Shown one piece after another: positions 12,312 to 23,290 of a DNA stretch of 64,000 bases (position 1 is its first letter; each line of letters opens with the position of its first letter). Source of the stretch: Smallanthus sonchifolius. Its lineage: Eukaryota > Streptophyta > Magnoliopsida > Asterales > Asteraceae. A program made the position numbers and the translations under genes. The notes beneath the pieces were generated by a model. It ran no database searches. It had not been told where the DNA came from and saw only the letters and a list, made by a program, of their open reading frames with translations. Location: assembly GCA_023525975.1 (NCBI GenBank), contig CM042042.1, positions 49,425,880-49,489,879 of the forward strand, in the 5' to 3' direction.

Positions 12312-12469
12312 ACACCAATCACTAAATAACAACACCGGTTAAACGTTAAAAATAAGTAAATATTGTAACGTTTTTTTTATATGTTTTTGTAATGTTTTCG
12401 CATTTTCTATATTTTTATTGCAATGTTTTTTATTCTTTTGTAATTTTCAAACTTCAGAAAAACAAATAA

Positions 12470-12609
12470 TCGGTTTGGGATTTCCATGCAATAAACCGGT
12501 TTCAAACCAAACTGGTTTAGCCTCAAACCGGTTTGGACTTGGTTTAACCAAACCGGTTTCGGTTTGGTTTGAAATATGTGCGGGTTAAAAAACCGATTTG
12601 TACACCTCT
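12470..12609 (+). mobile_element. hAT subterminal repeats and right terminus
   Basis: At least eight 'ccggttt/aaaccgg' motifs are packed into 12470-12600. The block ends with GATTTGTACACCTCTA, the form of a hAT terminal inverted repeat, 300 bp beyond the transposase remnant. No left end was found. Confidence 0.6.
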
Positions 12610-12845
12610 AGTCACGTGTTGTGGAATGCACTCCTTGTAACATCCATCCTTCATATCCATTTACGGATCCAAGACAATGTTAGGAGGGGAGGTGGGTCGG
12701 GGCAGGGCTAGGCGTCCTGTCCGATTTTGATTTTTTTTAAAATAGTTTAAGCTTTGGAGACCCTGGTTCATTTGAAAAAAAAACATATAAAATACTAATT
12801 AAATTTTAAAGTTCAAAAATCGATGTATTTATCAATTAAAAACTA

Positions 12846-13175
12846 GAGTAAAGTACACGGATGGTCCATGTGGTTTACCAAAATTTTGGATTTGATCCTA
12901 GCTTTTTAAAAGTACATAGTTGGTCCCTATGGTTTACACTTTATAACACATTTAGTCCTCAAACTTTGCCAAAAGTACATGTATGGTGCCTATGGTTTGC
13001 ACTTTGTAACGCATTTAGTCTCTAACTAGGACCTTCTAAAACCTTTAGATTTGCTGATTGAGGACTAAATGTGTTACAAAGTGCAAACCCTATGGACCAT
13101 CCGTGTACATTTGAAAAGCTAGGGACCAAATCCAAAATTTTGATAAACCACAGGGATCATCCGTATACTTTACTC
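12846..13175. mobile_element. MULE-type foldback MITE, 330 bp
   Basis: The terminal inverted repeats start GAGTAAAGTACACGGATGG and extend about 150 bp with imperfect matching. The 9-bp duplication TAAAAACTA is perfect on both sides (12837-12845 and 13176-13184), as expected for Mutator-like elements. It is non-coding. Confidence 0.93.
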
Positions 13176-13241
13176 TAAAAACTATAACAATTTTAGTTTT
13201 ATTCCACTAAGACACTTTAAATAATTAACTATTAATTAAAA

Positions 13242-14377
13242 GAGTAAACTTCGCTTTTGGCTCATGTGGTTTGGTCAAAATAACGGTTTTGGTCCAATAG
13301 TTTTAATTTGACTTTTTTGGCCCATGAGGTTACCTAATTTTCTCAATTAGGCCCCTGGCACTAACTCCGTTAGTTTATTCTGTTAAAGATAAAGCTATTT
13401 TAGTCTTTTTGCTGATAAGGACTACTTATGTCATTTTCATAAATTAAACACAGGGACCATTTGTGTAAAATAATACAAAAAAAAAGTTAAAACCCTTTCT
13501 CATCATCATCTCTCACACATCATCGATAGAGAGACCAGGAGAAAGGCCGCCACCACGTCCGGCGAGTTCCGGCAGAAGTGGATCTGCGAGTTCCGCCGCC
13601 ACCACTAGTGCCACGCACCGGTGACGTGCTCCGCCTACCTCTGCCACGCACCGGTGACCTGCTCCGCCTCCCCTGCCACGCGCCGATGACCTGCTCCGCC
13701 TCCCTTGGCAGCGACGGCACTAGTGGATCTGCTGCTTTCAGGCGACGATGATTATTTTCGACCAACCCCTTTCAGGCGGTGCAAAGAGGGTTGCCGACGG
13801 GGATTGACGGTGGGGGTAGGGTTTTTGATTGGTGGTGTTGTTTTAGGTTTGGTGTTAGAAGCTTGTTTTGCTTTTGAGATTTGAGAGATATTAGAAACAA
13901 TGATAGTTGATGGGGTTAATTGATGGTTCTTGTTCTAACAATCTTGATTCATAGTTTTTGATTCATAGTTTGATTGTTGCAATTTGGCAAACTTATCTCC
14001 ACCCTTGAAAAATTCAGGTTAAAGGTGATGATTTTGCAAGTGGCAGTGGTTGTAGGTGGTGGTGGTGGTGGCGGCGGCGGCGGGAGGGGGAGGAGGGAGA
14101 GGGGGAGGGAAGGACGGGAGGGGTGGGGTGGGGGTGACAAGTTTGATTAAATTACACACCTAGTCCCTTTAATAATTTGAGTATTTTACATAATTGGTCA
14201 TTATATGTATAAAGTCTAAAATGCCTTTACATTTAACAGAATAAATTAACGAAGTTAGTGTCAGGGGTCTGATTAAGAAAATTAGGTAACCACATGGGTC
14301 AAAAAAGTCAAATTAAAACTATTGAACCAAAACCGTTATTTTGATCAAACCACAAGGGTTAAAAATGAAGTTCACTC
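13242..14377. mobile_element. Pack-MULE-like element, 1136 bp
   Basis: The arms start GAGTAAACTTCGC and, from the other side, GAGTGAACTTCAT, with about 150 bp of clear inverted similarity. The 9-bp duplication TAATTAAAA is perfect (13233-13241 and 14378-14386). Between the arms lies GC-rich DNA unlike its surroundings: 13540-13800, including a ~39-bp tandem unit of the form 'gccacgc(a/g)ccg(g/a)tgacctgctccgcc' repeated three times, and a purine-rich (GGT/GGC)n tract near 14045-14135. This looks like captured gene sequence. Short frames exist on both strands but no recognisable domain. Confidence 0.85.
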
Positions 14378-14389
14378 TAATTAAAAACA

Positions 14390-15110
14390 TATTTTATATT
14401 ACTTATCAATTAAGCACCAATTGGAATTGGTCAATCATAAAAACTATTAAGAGAATGAAGCTACAAGGATAGATCAGAGGCGGTCTAAGGTTTTAAATAT
14501 TGTGTTAACTTTTGTTCTTGTCTACAAAAGGGTCAAAAACCACTAACTACGGTTTCAGGACCACAAACAGGCAAGCTGCACAAACCGTTAAAACCTGTCA
14601 GTTTGGTTTACACAACCGTTTCCATGTTTCAAACCGAACCATTAAAAAAGCCAACCTGCAAAAACCGAACCCATGAACCGTTTCAGTTTATTCTCCTTTT
14701 AAACTATAAATAGAACAAGAAATACAAAAAGTGGCTGTTCATTTGAGTCAGACCAGCCAGTGCACCGAGCCTGACGAGCTCAAGCTCGTAATCTTTCCAC
14801 TGTCAGGAGCCAAGGGTCCTCAGATCGATGTGGGTTAAAACTTATAACATTTCAACAGGTGCAAAATAAATTCAGTTTGATCATCAGATTATATCTTTAT
14901 TGTTAGGGCCAAACTGTGATTCTTTTAACAGAAGAATTGTAATATAATCATCAAGTTTTCATGATAAAAAAGACACATAATATGGCGGCAAAACTGTAAT
15001 TAACATAAGTCTGCACACACTTCAACAAGGTAGTTTATCAATTTTGTGGTACTTCTGTCTTCATGTTATATATGCTTTTATTTTACTCCATTCAAGAACT
15101 TATAACTTCG
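14390..15110 (+). repeat. Dispersed ~0.7-1 kb repeat, copy 1
   Basis: The block 'cttatcaattaagcaccaatt' ... 'ccattaaaaaagccaacctg' ... 'actataaata' ... 'gttcatttgagtcagaccag' ... 'ccactgtcaggagccaaggg' ... 'gatgtgggttaaaac' recurs in the same order at 19741-20249 (continued after the solo LTR to about 23570) and in part at 24340-24920. It contains a TATA-like box followed by a conserved leader, so it may be an LTR or other element with its own promoter. It is not identified. Confidence 0.7.
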
Positions 15111-15528
15111 ACTAGTTAAATAGTGTTATAATTTATTGGTTATTGATATAAATGAATTGGACTAATTATAAAATATGGATTAAAATAGTAGCTTAGAGTT
15201 GACCCGCGAAATGCAATTGGTCAACGCTACCATTTCTAAGTCCGCATGACCTCTCTTAGTCTACACCTGCAAATGTTTGTGAATTTACTTAATAGAAACA
15301 AGTTCAGAGAATACAAGCTAACAAAAGGGCTATGTTTAACAAGTCCAAGATGACCAGTGCTTCTCATCTAAACAAAGTTAAACACGCCTTAGTGTGAGTA
15401 TCCAACACTCATTATCGTTTGACCTGACCTTGTGCCATAAGCTGACTAACGACTCTTAGTCACAATCTAGGATAAACCTAGAAATAAGAGTTGTTATAGC
15501 CATTTACAACAATATATATTGTCATGAA

Positions 15529-15812
15529 CAGGGCCGGAGCTGAGGATTTAGGGGCCTGAGGAGAGCTAGAAAAATGGACCCCAAACGATACAAAATTTAA
15601 ATAAAAAAAAATCATTATCAAGACAAAAAAAAATTTATAGCAATAAACATAACAAAATTATAGTTTTAAAATGACATGCTATAGTAGTAGTTAACCGACG
15701 AATCGTGTAGATCTTCTAGCATTATACATACAAAATTTTAAAAAATATTAGGCCCCTCGGAAAACGGGCCCTGGACGGTCGCCCTCCTTGCCCATGGTCA
15801 TCTCCGGCCCTG
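15529..15812. mobile_element. hAT MITE, 284 bp
   Basis: It begins CAGGGCCGGAG and ends CTCCGGCCCTG (perfect 11-bp inverted termini) and is flanked by a perfect 8-bp duplication GTCATGAA at 15521-15528 and 15813-15820. Non-coding. Related left ends (CAGGGGCGGCT type) occur at about 16060, 36045 and 61221. Confidence 0.95.
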
Positions 15813-16439
15813 GTCATGAACAACAACTCAACTCTCAAATTGTTCAATAAAAATTTCTTCTTACAACATCCATTTAATTTAAAGTTATATATGTATCCAA
15901 ATACTCATTTTGCATACATCAAAATCACTATTGCTTTATTTATTTCCATAAACAAGAGATGTAATTAAAGCTATGCTTTGGAAGTCATATGCTTACAACC
16001 TAATTGAATGCCTTTATTTAATTTAATTGAATGCCTTTATTTAACCTAATTGGTATCAGGGGCGGCCCATTGTGTCTGTGGGCAACACACTTGTATTGAG
16101 GTTCTGTCACAAAGGCTCAAAACTTTAAAAAGTGTATGAATGAATCTCAGCCACAAAATCTTTGTGATTTGTGGCTGAGATTCACGCGGTGGCATTTTTG
16201 TAAATAATAGCAAGTGGAAAAGCATCAAGAAGGGTATTAAGGGAAGAACCAAGTAAAAAAAGTGCATATGTAAGTCAAATGCCATTTTTCCCATTTTTTT
16301 AAGACGTCCATAACTTTTTATACGTCATTATTTTTTTTTTAAATTCACCATAAAATCGAGCATTTTTTATCTTTCCAACGAGTATGGTATTGTTATATTT
16401 ATATACTCTTTTAAATCGTTTTTGTTTAGATGACATTAA

Positions 16440-16794
16440 AGTGTGTTTATTTGTACATGGTGTTTTAGATCCATGGTGTTTTCAACTGTGTTTTTTCTAG
16501 TTATGGTGTTTTACATATGCCATTTTCAACATGCCTTTTTAGCTTTTTTGGTTATGGTGTTTTCAACATTACGATTAGTTTTTTTATTATATATATATAT
16601 ATTTAAATCGTTTTTTTTAAATAACATTAAAGTGGGTTTTACAAAACATGATGTTTTATATTTATGGTGTTTTAAAGCTATGGTGTTTTTCAACATAAAG
16701 CTTTTATGGTCATGGTGTTTTACACATGTGGGCATTTTGAACATGACGTTTTAATTTTTTTTGTCATGATGATTTCAACATTACAATTAGTTTT

Positions 16795-16840
<46 letters not shown>

Positions 16841-17900
16841 TTTTAAATTATTTTTATTTAAATAACATTGAAAGTGAGTATTTTTTTCAACATTGTGTTT
16901 TAGATCTATGATGTTTTTTTAACATAGATTTTTTTAGATTATGTTGTTTTTCAACATAGAGTCTTTCTAGTCATTGTGTTTTACACCTAGAGGCCAACTT
17001 CAACATGGCGTTTAGCTTTTCTGGTCATGATGTTTTCAAAATGACAGATTTCAACATGGTGTTTTTGGTCATGGTGTTTTAGTTTCTTTATAAACTCTTT
17101 GATAAATCACAATGACAAATTATGATCCAACATGACGTTTTAGTTTCTTTATAAACTCTTTCAACATGGCGTTTTAGTTTCAACGTGTTTTTCAGAATCA
17201 CAATGACAAATTAAAATGCCAAATTTCAATATGGTGTTTTTGTTTATTGTGTTTTCACATGGCGATTTAATTTGTCATTGTGTTTTACAACTGTGACGTA
17301 AAATTTATGTTGAACTAGACGTTTAAAAAAAAGGTAAAACATCATAAACACAAACATGGCAAAACACCATGTATATGGAAGTTAAAGTATAAAACACAAT
17401 GAAAAACCAATTGTCGATTGAAATTTTACGCCAAAAGTGTAAAACACCATGACAAAACAAATACGCCATAATTTATGTTTATGGCGTTTTTGCTTCTGTC
17501 ATGGTTTTTACACTTTTAGCTTAAAATTTCAATACCATAAACATAAACTTGGTTAAGCATGTGTTCGAATTAAAGTGAGTTTTCAGCATGTTGTTTTACA
17601 TCTATGGTGTTTTCAACTGTGTGTTTTTCAACATTGAGTTTTTCTAGTCATGGTGTTTTTCAACAAAGAGTTTTTTGGGGTCATGGTGTTTTACACCTAG
17701 ATGCCAATTTGAATATGGCGTTTTAGTTTTTGTCATGGCGTTTTCACAATGACAAATTTCAACATGATATTTTTTTGGTTTTTGTAGTCATGTTGTTTTG
17801 ACGTGTTTATGTTTATGGCGTTTTGCTTCTGTTATGGTATTTTGCATTTTAGCTTAAAATTTTAACGCCATAAACATAAAACACCATAAAAACTCTCAAT
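16440..17900. repeat. Degenerate 'ATGG(T/C)GTTTT' minisatellite
   Basis: The core ATGGTGTTTT or ATGGCGTTTT, often followed by 'tac' or 'caac', recurs dozens of times at irregular 20-50-nt spacing. Between about 17330 and 17480, and again near 17860-17890, it switches to the reverse complement AAAACACCAT. Many apparent open frames here are by-products of this repetition. Confidence 0.85.
16797..16838. repeat. (TA)n microsatellite
   Basis: Uninterrupted AT dinucleotides, about 21 repeats, inside the minisatellite region. Confidence 0.95.
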
Positions 17901-18198
17901 TTCAAACAACACTCAGTTGATCTTTTTTTTAAATATAGCAATATCATACTCGTTGGAAAGATAAAAAAAGCTCAATTTTATGGTGAAATTTTTTTAGAAA
18001 AATAATTACGTATAAAAAAGTTATGGATGTTTTAAAAAAATGGGGAAATGACATGTGACTTGCATGTGCAGATTCCTTCATTTGTTTAAAGTCTTTTGAC
18101 GCAATTGCCCTTTCCCTCATTTTTCCCCATTGTACACGTGTCGTGTTGTGGTTCCTTCATACACTTTGTAGGGTTTTAACCCTTTATAGCCTAACCCT

Positions 18199-18200
<2 letters not shown>

Positions 18201-18266
<66 letters not shown>
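18201..18266. repeat. (TA)n microsatellite
   Basis: About 33 uninterrupted TA dinucleotides directly abut the right edge of the long-TIR element. Confidence 0.97.
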
Positions 18267-18271
<5 letters not shown>

Positions 18272-18944
18272 TGAAGCTTTAAAAAAATAAATATATTAAA
18301 TCTTTAAAGAAAACCATTTAAGCACAAAAATAACTTCAGATTATAAGACTTTTAATTATTTTTGGAAAATTACTATAGAATTTAAATTCAAAATATTTTT
18401 TAATTAAGGTAATTAATAATTTGAGAGATTTTCACAAATTTTTTTTAATTTCTTCCTAAACTAGAGTCGATTTCCATTTTTCTAAAGTAAAAGGGTTGAC
18501 TTTTGAGTAATTTCTTCTTAAATAATGGAAGGTAATCAATAAAAGCGGAAATTAATTTTGGAAACACACCCTAATTCCAGCAAATAATAACGGATTTATA
18601 TAAACAATACCAAATAGTTTTCATTAATATCAAATAATCAATCAGGCCATTATCAACATTAAACTTTTGGAAACATTCCCTAATTGGAGCAAGTAACAAT
18701 CACGGCATTAAAATTCGTCGTTCCATTCCATTTAAATACAACTTTACTCTTTACAACAGAATTCATACAAATACTCTATTTTAATTCATCCGTCTTCACC
18801 GATTTAAGCATCATGTAGGGTCCTCTTCGTTTGACAATATCCATTTTCCTTGTAACTTTTTTATTGTTTCTTATTGTATATCTATGTAATTTAAATAATT
18901 AAAAATTGTTTGCAATTTTGTTAATTTTATTGTCTTTGTTCTTT

Positions 18945-18975
18945 AGCCCGTGTAGTACACGGGTTTATAACCTAG
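18945..18975 (+). mobile_element. Helitron 3' terminus
   Basis: CCCGTGTAGTACACGGG is a perfect hairpin, followed by 'tttataacCTAG' and then T, the 3' signature of the Helitron family in this window. The 5' end was not located; the AT-rich DNA from about 18270 may be its body. Confidence 0.65.
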
Positions 18976-18999
18976 TATACATATATATATATATATATA

Positions 19000-19294
19000 G
19001 GAGAGGGTTCCAGAGGAAATCACAAGTTAGGCGAAAACCGAGAAAACCACTAAAAACCCAATTTTACCCAACCATATAATTGTTTTTATTTTTTGTTTTA
19101 GTTTATTTTTATTTATTTATAAGAGTATCAATGTAAGTGTTACGTATACGTAAACATAAAGAAAAAAATTGCGGTTACGTATACGTAAATAAAAAAAATT
19201 GTTTTTGAATACGTATACGTAAATAAAAAAATTGCCTAAAATGATATGGTTTTCTTGGTTTTCGCCTAACTTTGTGGTTTTCTCTTGATCCTTC

Positions 19295-19298
<4 letters not shown>
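19000..19298. mobile_element. Inverted-repeat element flanked by TA microsatellites
   Basis: The left arm starts GGAGAGGGTTCC and the right arm, reversed, AGGGGAAGGATC. Both arms carry 'gttaggcgaaaacc'. Each side is flanked by a run of TA, as in rice Micron-type MITEs that target microsatellites. The centre carries three copies of TACGTATACGTA. Confidence 0.7.

Positions 19299-19333
<35 letters not shown>
19298..19333. repeat. (TA)n microsatellite
   Basis: About 17 TA units border the right arm of the inverted-repeat element. Confidence 0.95.
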
Positions 19334-19334
<1 letters not shown>

Positions 19335-19740
19335 CTTTTGAGGCTTTACAAAAATAAAATTATTGGGCCTTTTTAAAAAAGTAATATTGGATCAAATATA
19401 ACAAGAAAAAACAATTGGACATTTTTAAAAGTACGTTAGGCTTAGAAATGTTAAATGTGTTTCGGCCCATGAATCTAATCCAACCTAACACTTTGTAATT
19501 TTGTATTAGGCTTAAAAAAACGTTCCACATGGGCCTTTTTCTTCGGCTCGTGTAGGGCATTCGAATCCTCGGGACCGGCTCTGATTGGTATATAACATTT
19601 AAAGTGTTATTTCTCTATAACCGCGTCGCGCTCCCGAGCGAGCCATATGTATCTATGAGCTATGTGAACACCTAGACAAGTACTTATTTGATAACGCCTG
19701 ATAATATGTAATCTTAAATATGTGTGTATACTTTATATAA
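19334..19740. other. Spacer, possible hAT remnant
   Basis: No gene seen. GACCGGCTCTG at about 19574-19584 looks like the reversed terminus of an element beginning CAGAGCCGGTC, and similar 'cagagccggtctaag' text occurs at about 19813. Confidence 0.35.
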
Positions 19741-20249
19741 TTTGACTTATCAATGAAGCACCAATTGCATAGTCACAGAAACAGTTAAAGAATGCAGTTA
19801 CAAGGAGAGATCAGAGCCGGTCTAAGCTTTTAAACAATAGAGTAGGTCCGGTCTAAGATTTTAAACATATTTTTAACTTTTGTTCTTTATCTGTAAAGAA
19901 ATTGTGGGCCGAATCGCTAACTACGGTTTCAAGAAACTACAACCGAGCACCCTGCAAAAACCATTAAAACCGGCCAGTATGATTGGTTTACATAGCGGTT
20001 TCAAAGTTTTAAACCGAACCATTAAAAAAGCCAACCTGCAAAAACAGAACCGTGAAGTGACGAAACCGACAACTTATTTCAAATGGAATCTGTTTATTCT
20101 CTCCTTTTAGACTATAAATAAATAACCAAAAAATGGGTGTTCATTTGAGTCAGACCAGCCGGTGAATTTGAGCCTCATAAGCCCAAGCTCGTTATCCTTC
20201 CACTGTCAGGAGTCAAGGGTTCTCGCAGCTCTGTGAAACCAGCCTAACG
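19741..20249 (+). repeat. Dispersed repeat, copy 2 (left part)
   Basis: It aligns over its length with 14390-14830, including 'accattaaaaaagccaacct', 'actataaata' and 'gttcatttgagtcagaccag'. It is broken at 20250 by the solo LTR and resumes after 22860 with 'agtgccccttagtct'. The uninterrupted junction can be read in copy 3 near 24394-24425. Confidence 0.75.
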
Positions 20250-22860
20250 TGTCACACCCCCGCCAAGGCGGAAACACGAGGGGCTACGAAATTGAATCAT
20301 TACACATGGAATAAAGAAAGTACTAAGGAATTTATTGAAAAACCGATAGTCATTACATCAAGTTTAATTCAAATAAAGCAATTAACCAAATAGTTTCATT
20401 TTCAATTTAAGTCTATGCTAGGTCCACTAAGCCTTAACCTTGAATCCTAGCGTGAGCACGACAGCAAACTAGTTTCCATTACCTGAAAAACATGCTAAAA
20501 TAGGTCAACTAAAAAGTTGGTGAGAACATAAGATTTGATAAATATAATACAATAGGTAACCAGAAACAATCATAAACAAGTTTCAAATTCCAAGTAATTT
20601 AAACTATCATATATGAGTTCACAACCAACCCTAGTGATCGATAGCTCTCCCGCCCAACACCTTGTCAGGGTGTTAGACTATAGTATAAGTGTCAAGAATG
20701 CAGTTTCTGAACACCCAGCTCCTTCCAAGTTGATCAGAATCCACAACTTGAAGGACGCTCGGAATTGATTGGCATGCATCAACCCGAGAACTGAATGGGC
20801 TAGTCAGGCCAATAGATCTATTTACGTACTCCCGTGGCTTCCCTGGAGTTAATGGTTGTGTAGTTTTAGAAATAAGAGAGACTTTGTAGTAAAAATGACA
20901 TTTACATCATGTATAAATCAGTTTAATGTTACTAGAATTAGAAGTTTGTTATTGAATGCAAAGTATAGTTTTGACTCAAGACTTGGTTTCAGTTTTGATA
21001 TAAGAGCATGTTTTCCACCCCAAAATAGAAAGCAAAAAGGGGCTATGAACTCACCTTGCAGCAGGTGGGATTGATCTTGATTGCTGAAGTAACTTGGTTT
21101 AGAAGATGCCTAAATAAGTTCGAGTTTGAGTTAGTTTACAGAATCGTGGAAAGATGAGGGGTTGTTTTGTAATTAGAGGAAAGTAGTCATCGTATACTAG
21201 AGTAGTTATCGTACTAGAGTAGTACCTCCAACAGCAAAGTTCCCAGGAAAGAGTTGGCCGGATCAGAATCCCGTCTTTCCTAGCCAGAACCTTACTGTTT
21301 GTCAGATAGCTACATACCAGTTTGAAGTTTACTCTATGTGTACACTTTAACCGAGTTTAGGATGTGTCCGGTAAGTTTGGGAAAAGATAAGGACTAAAGT
21401 GCAGTTGTGTATTTAATAAGGATCAAAATAGCTGAGTTGAATACTAGAAGGTTTTAAATAGGAATCAAGTGTTATAGTGAAAATATAATTCTAGACGTAA
21501 AAAGGAATTAAGAAAATCAAGTTTTTAAGTAAAATATTTGAACAAGTTTTAAAGAGTTTATAAAATATATTTTGTAATTCTTGTGTTTTAAAGAAGAAAA
21601 CGCGATTGTTAAATAACGCTTAATAATATATACATAGTTTCTAATTATTAGTTTTAAATAAAACATAACTTAAATTTTTAAACGAATACATGACATATTT
21701 TATATATAAAAAGATATAAACAATTTATTTATGTTTATTTAAAGAAAATATGCTATTTTAACAGAAAACACATTTTATTTTTACTAAAATAAAACATAAT
21801 ACATAGTATAATAGTAAATTGAGAATTCTAAAAAGATTTTGTTTGCTAACATTCATTTATTTAGAAAACATGTTAATAATTTTTTTATTTGTTTAAGAAC
21901 ATACTAACGTATGTATTATGGAATGCTTTTATGTGTGTGTGAAAAGAACCAAACAAAAAAAAAGAAAAGAAAGAAAACAGCCCCTAGGGCTCGGAGTGCA
22001 CCATTTGTTTAGAGTTTCACAAACAAAATATAAGAACTTTATTAACCCTTCACCATCTTGTTCCTCAAAACATCTGACACGAAACCAAATCAATACCAAC
22101 CCTAAAATTCGATTTGATTTAGAAAGAAACAGAGAAGTTGCGAGTAGAATGGAGACGATGTACCTGGAGTCGAAAACCGCACGGATTAGAGGTCCAAGTC
22201 GTTGATGAGTTAAGACCGGTGAGCTCCCTTGCGTCGATCGGAATTGGGGGAAAGAAAAGAACGGATTTTTTTTTGTGGTAAATTCGATTAGGAATTGATG
22301 TGGGTATTTATAGTGTGAGTAGCTCCACCATAAACGCATTAACAGTTGCGATTTGAACGAAAATCGGGGATTTTGAAGCTTGAACTATCATGGTTACGGG
22401 TTTCAAATTTGATCTCAAAGGATCGAATTAGCTAACCATTCTCACGAATTTCTCGTTCCTCTTGATGGATAATGATTAGAAACGAGTTTAGAGGGTTTAA
22501 ACATCCCGAATTTGATGGATTTTTGGTTGACTTGGATGCGATTTTGACTTTTAAAAGTCAAAATTGCTCTTGTTGCTTCCAGGGTTCAAAGAAGATAAAA
22601 AGGAGGGTTCAAATAGGGGGTTAAAATGTTTTGGAGGGGGTTAAACACAAAATAAGGGTTCAAAACCTTTTTATTACAATTCTTTTTGATAATTAATCAA
22701 TTAAATTCAATTTAAACATTTAAATTTTATAACTTTCACATTTTTATAAATAGAAATTGGAATTGATATATTAACTAAAATGAGGCAAAACGAACTCGTA
22801 CATTATGCCGAAGTAGAATTACACGAAATAAAAATCATACTATTTTTTAGAGATGTCACA
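20250..22860 (-). mobile_element. Solo LTR, 2.6 kb, minus orientation
   Basis: On the minus strand it starts TGTGACATCTC (22860) and ends GGGGGTGTGACA (20250), the TG...CA of an LTR. The flanks TAACG (20245-20249) and TATCG (22861-22865) are a 5-bp duplication with one mismatch. The empty site is visible in the third copy of the surrounding repeat. A TATA box (TATAAATA, minus) lies at 22305-22312, giving a U3 of about 550 bp. No primer-binding site, gag or pol is present, so LTR recombination probably removed the interior. Lineage is not determined. Confidence 0.75.
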
Positions 22861-23165
22861 TATCGTAGTGCCCCTTAGTCTAAAAAGGAGGGTTCAAATA
22901 GGGGGTTAAAATGTTTTGGAGGGGGTTTAACACAAAATAAGGGTTCAAAACCTTTTTATTACAATTCTTTTTGATAATTAATCAATTAAATTCAATTTAA
23001 ACATTTAAATTTTATAACTTTCACATTTTTATAAATAGAAATTGGAATTGATATATTAACTAAAATGAGGCAAAACGAACTCGTACATTATGCCGAAGTA
23101 GAATTACACGAAATAAAAATCATACTATTTTTTAGAGATGTCACATATCGTAGTGCCCCTTAGTC
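22596..23165. repeat. Tandem duplication, 2 x 285 bp, across the LTR edge
   Basis: 22596-22880 and 22881-23165 are almost identical. Each unit holds the last 265 bp of the LTR plus 20 bp of flanking host DNA, so the duplication arose after the LTR inserted. Confidence 0.93.
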
Positions 23166-23290
23166 TAGGATCGAAGCAACCCAAGCCTTCGCTCAAGTCG
23201 ATCCCAAACCTTTAGAGATGTCACATATCGCAGTGCCCCTTAGTCTAGGATCGAAGCAACCCAAGCCTTCGCTCAAGTCGATCCCAAACC
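23131..23290. repeat. Tandem duplication, 2 x 80 bp
   Basis: TTTAGAGATGTCACATATCG recurs at 23131 and 23211 (second copy with 'cgcag' for 'cgtag'), each followed by 'gatcgaagcaacccaagcct'. It overlaps the end of the 285-bp duplication. Confidence 0.9.

Larger units (their letters stand above)
16090..18195. mobile_element. Long-TIR element, ~2.1 kb, with minisatellite core
   Basis: The first ~340 bp (from about 16090, including AGTGTATGAA and CTTTCCAACGAGTATGGTAT) recur in reverse complement at 17930-18195. These long inverted arms enclose 16440-17900, a degenerate repeat described separately. No coding frame of interest is present. Exact ends and duplication were not resolved; the right edge abuts a TA microsatellite. 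The left arm carries a perfect 16-bp-stem hairpin (arm GAATCTCAGCCACAAA, about 16141-16183). Confidence 0.75.

Noticed and set aside
16443..16754. 103-codon hydrophobic open frame
   Set aside because: It is produced by the repeated ATGGTGTTTT motif; residues are mostly F, V, L and C in a repeating pattern.
20250..22860. Complete retrotransposon
   Set aside because: No second LTR, primer site or gag/pol; the simplest reading is a long solo LTR.
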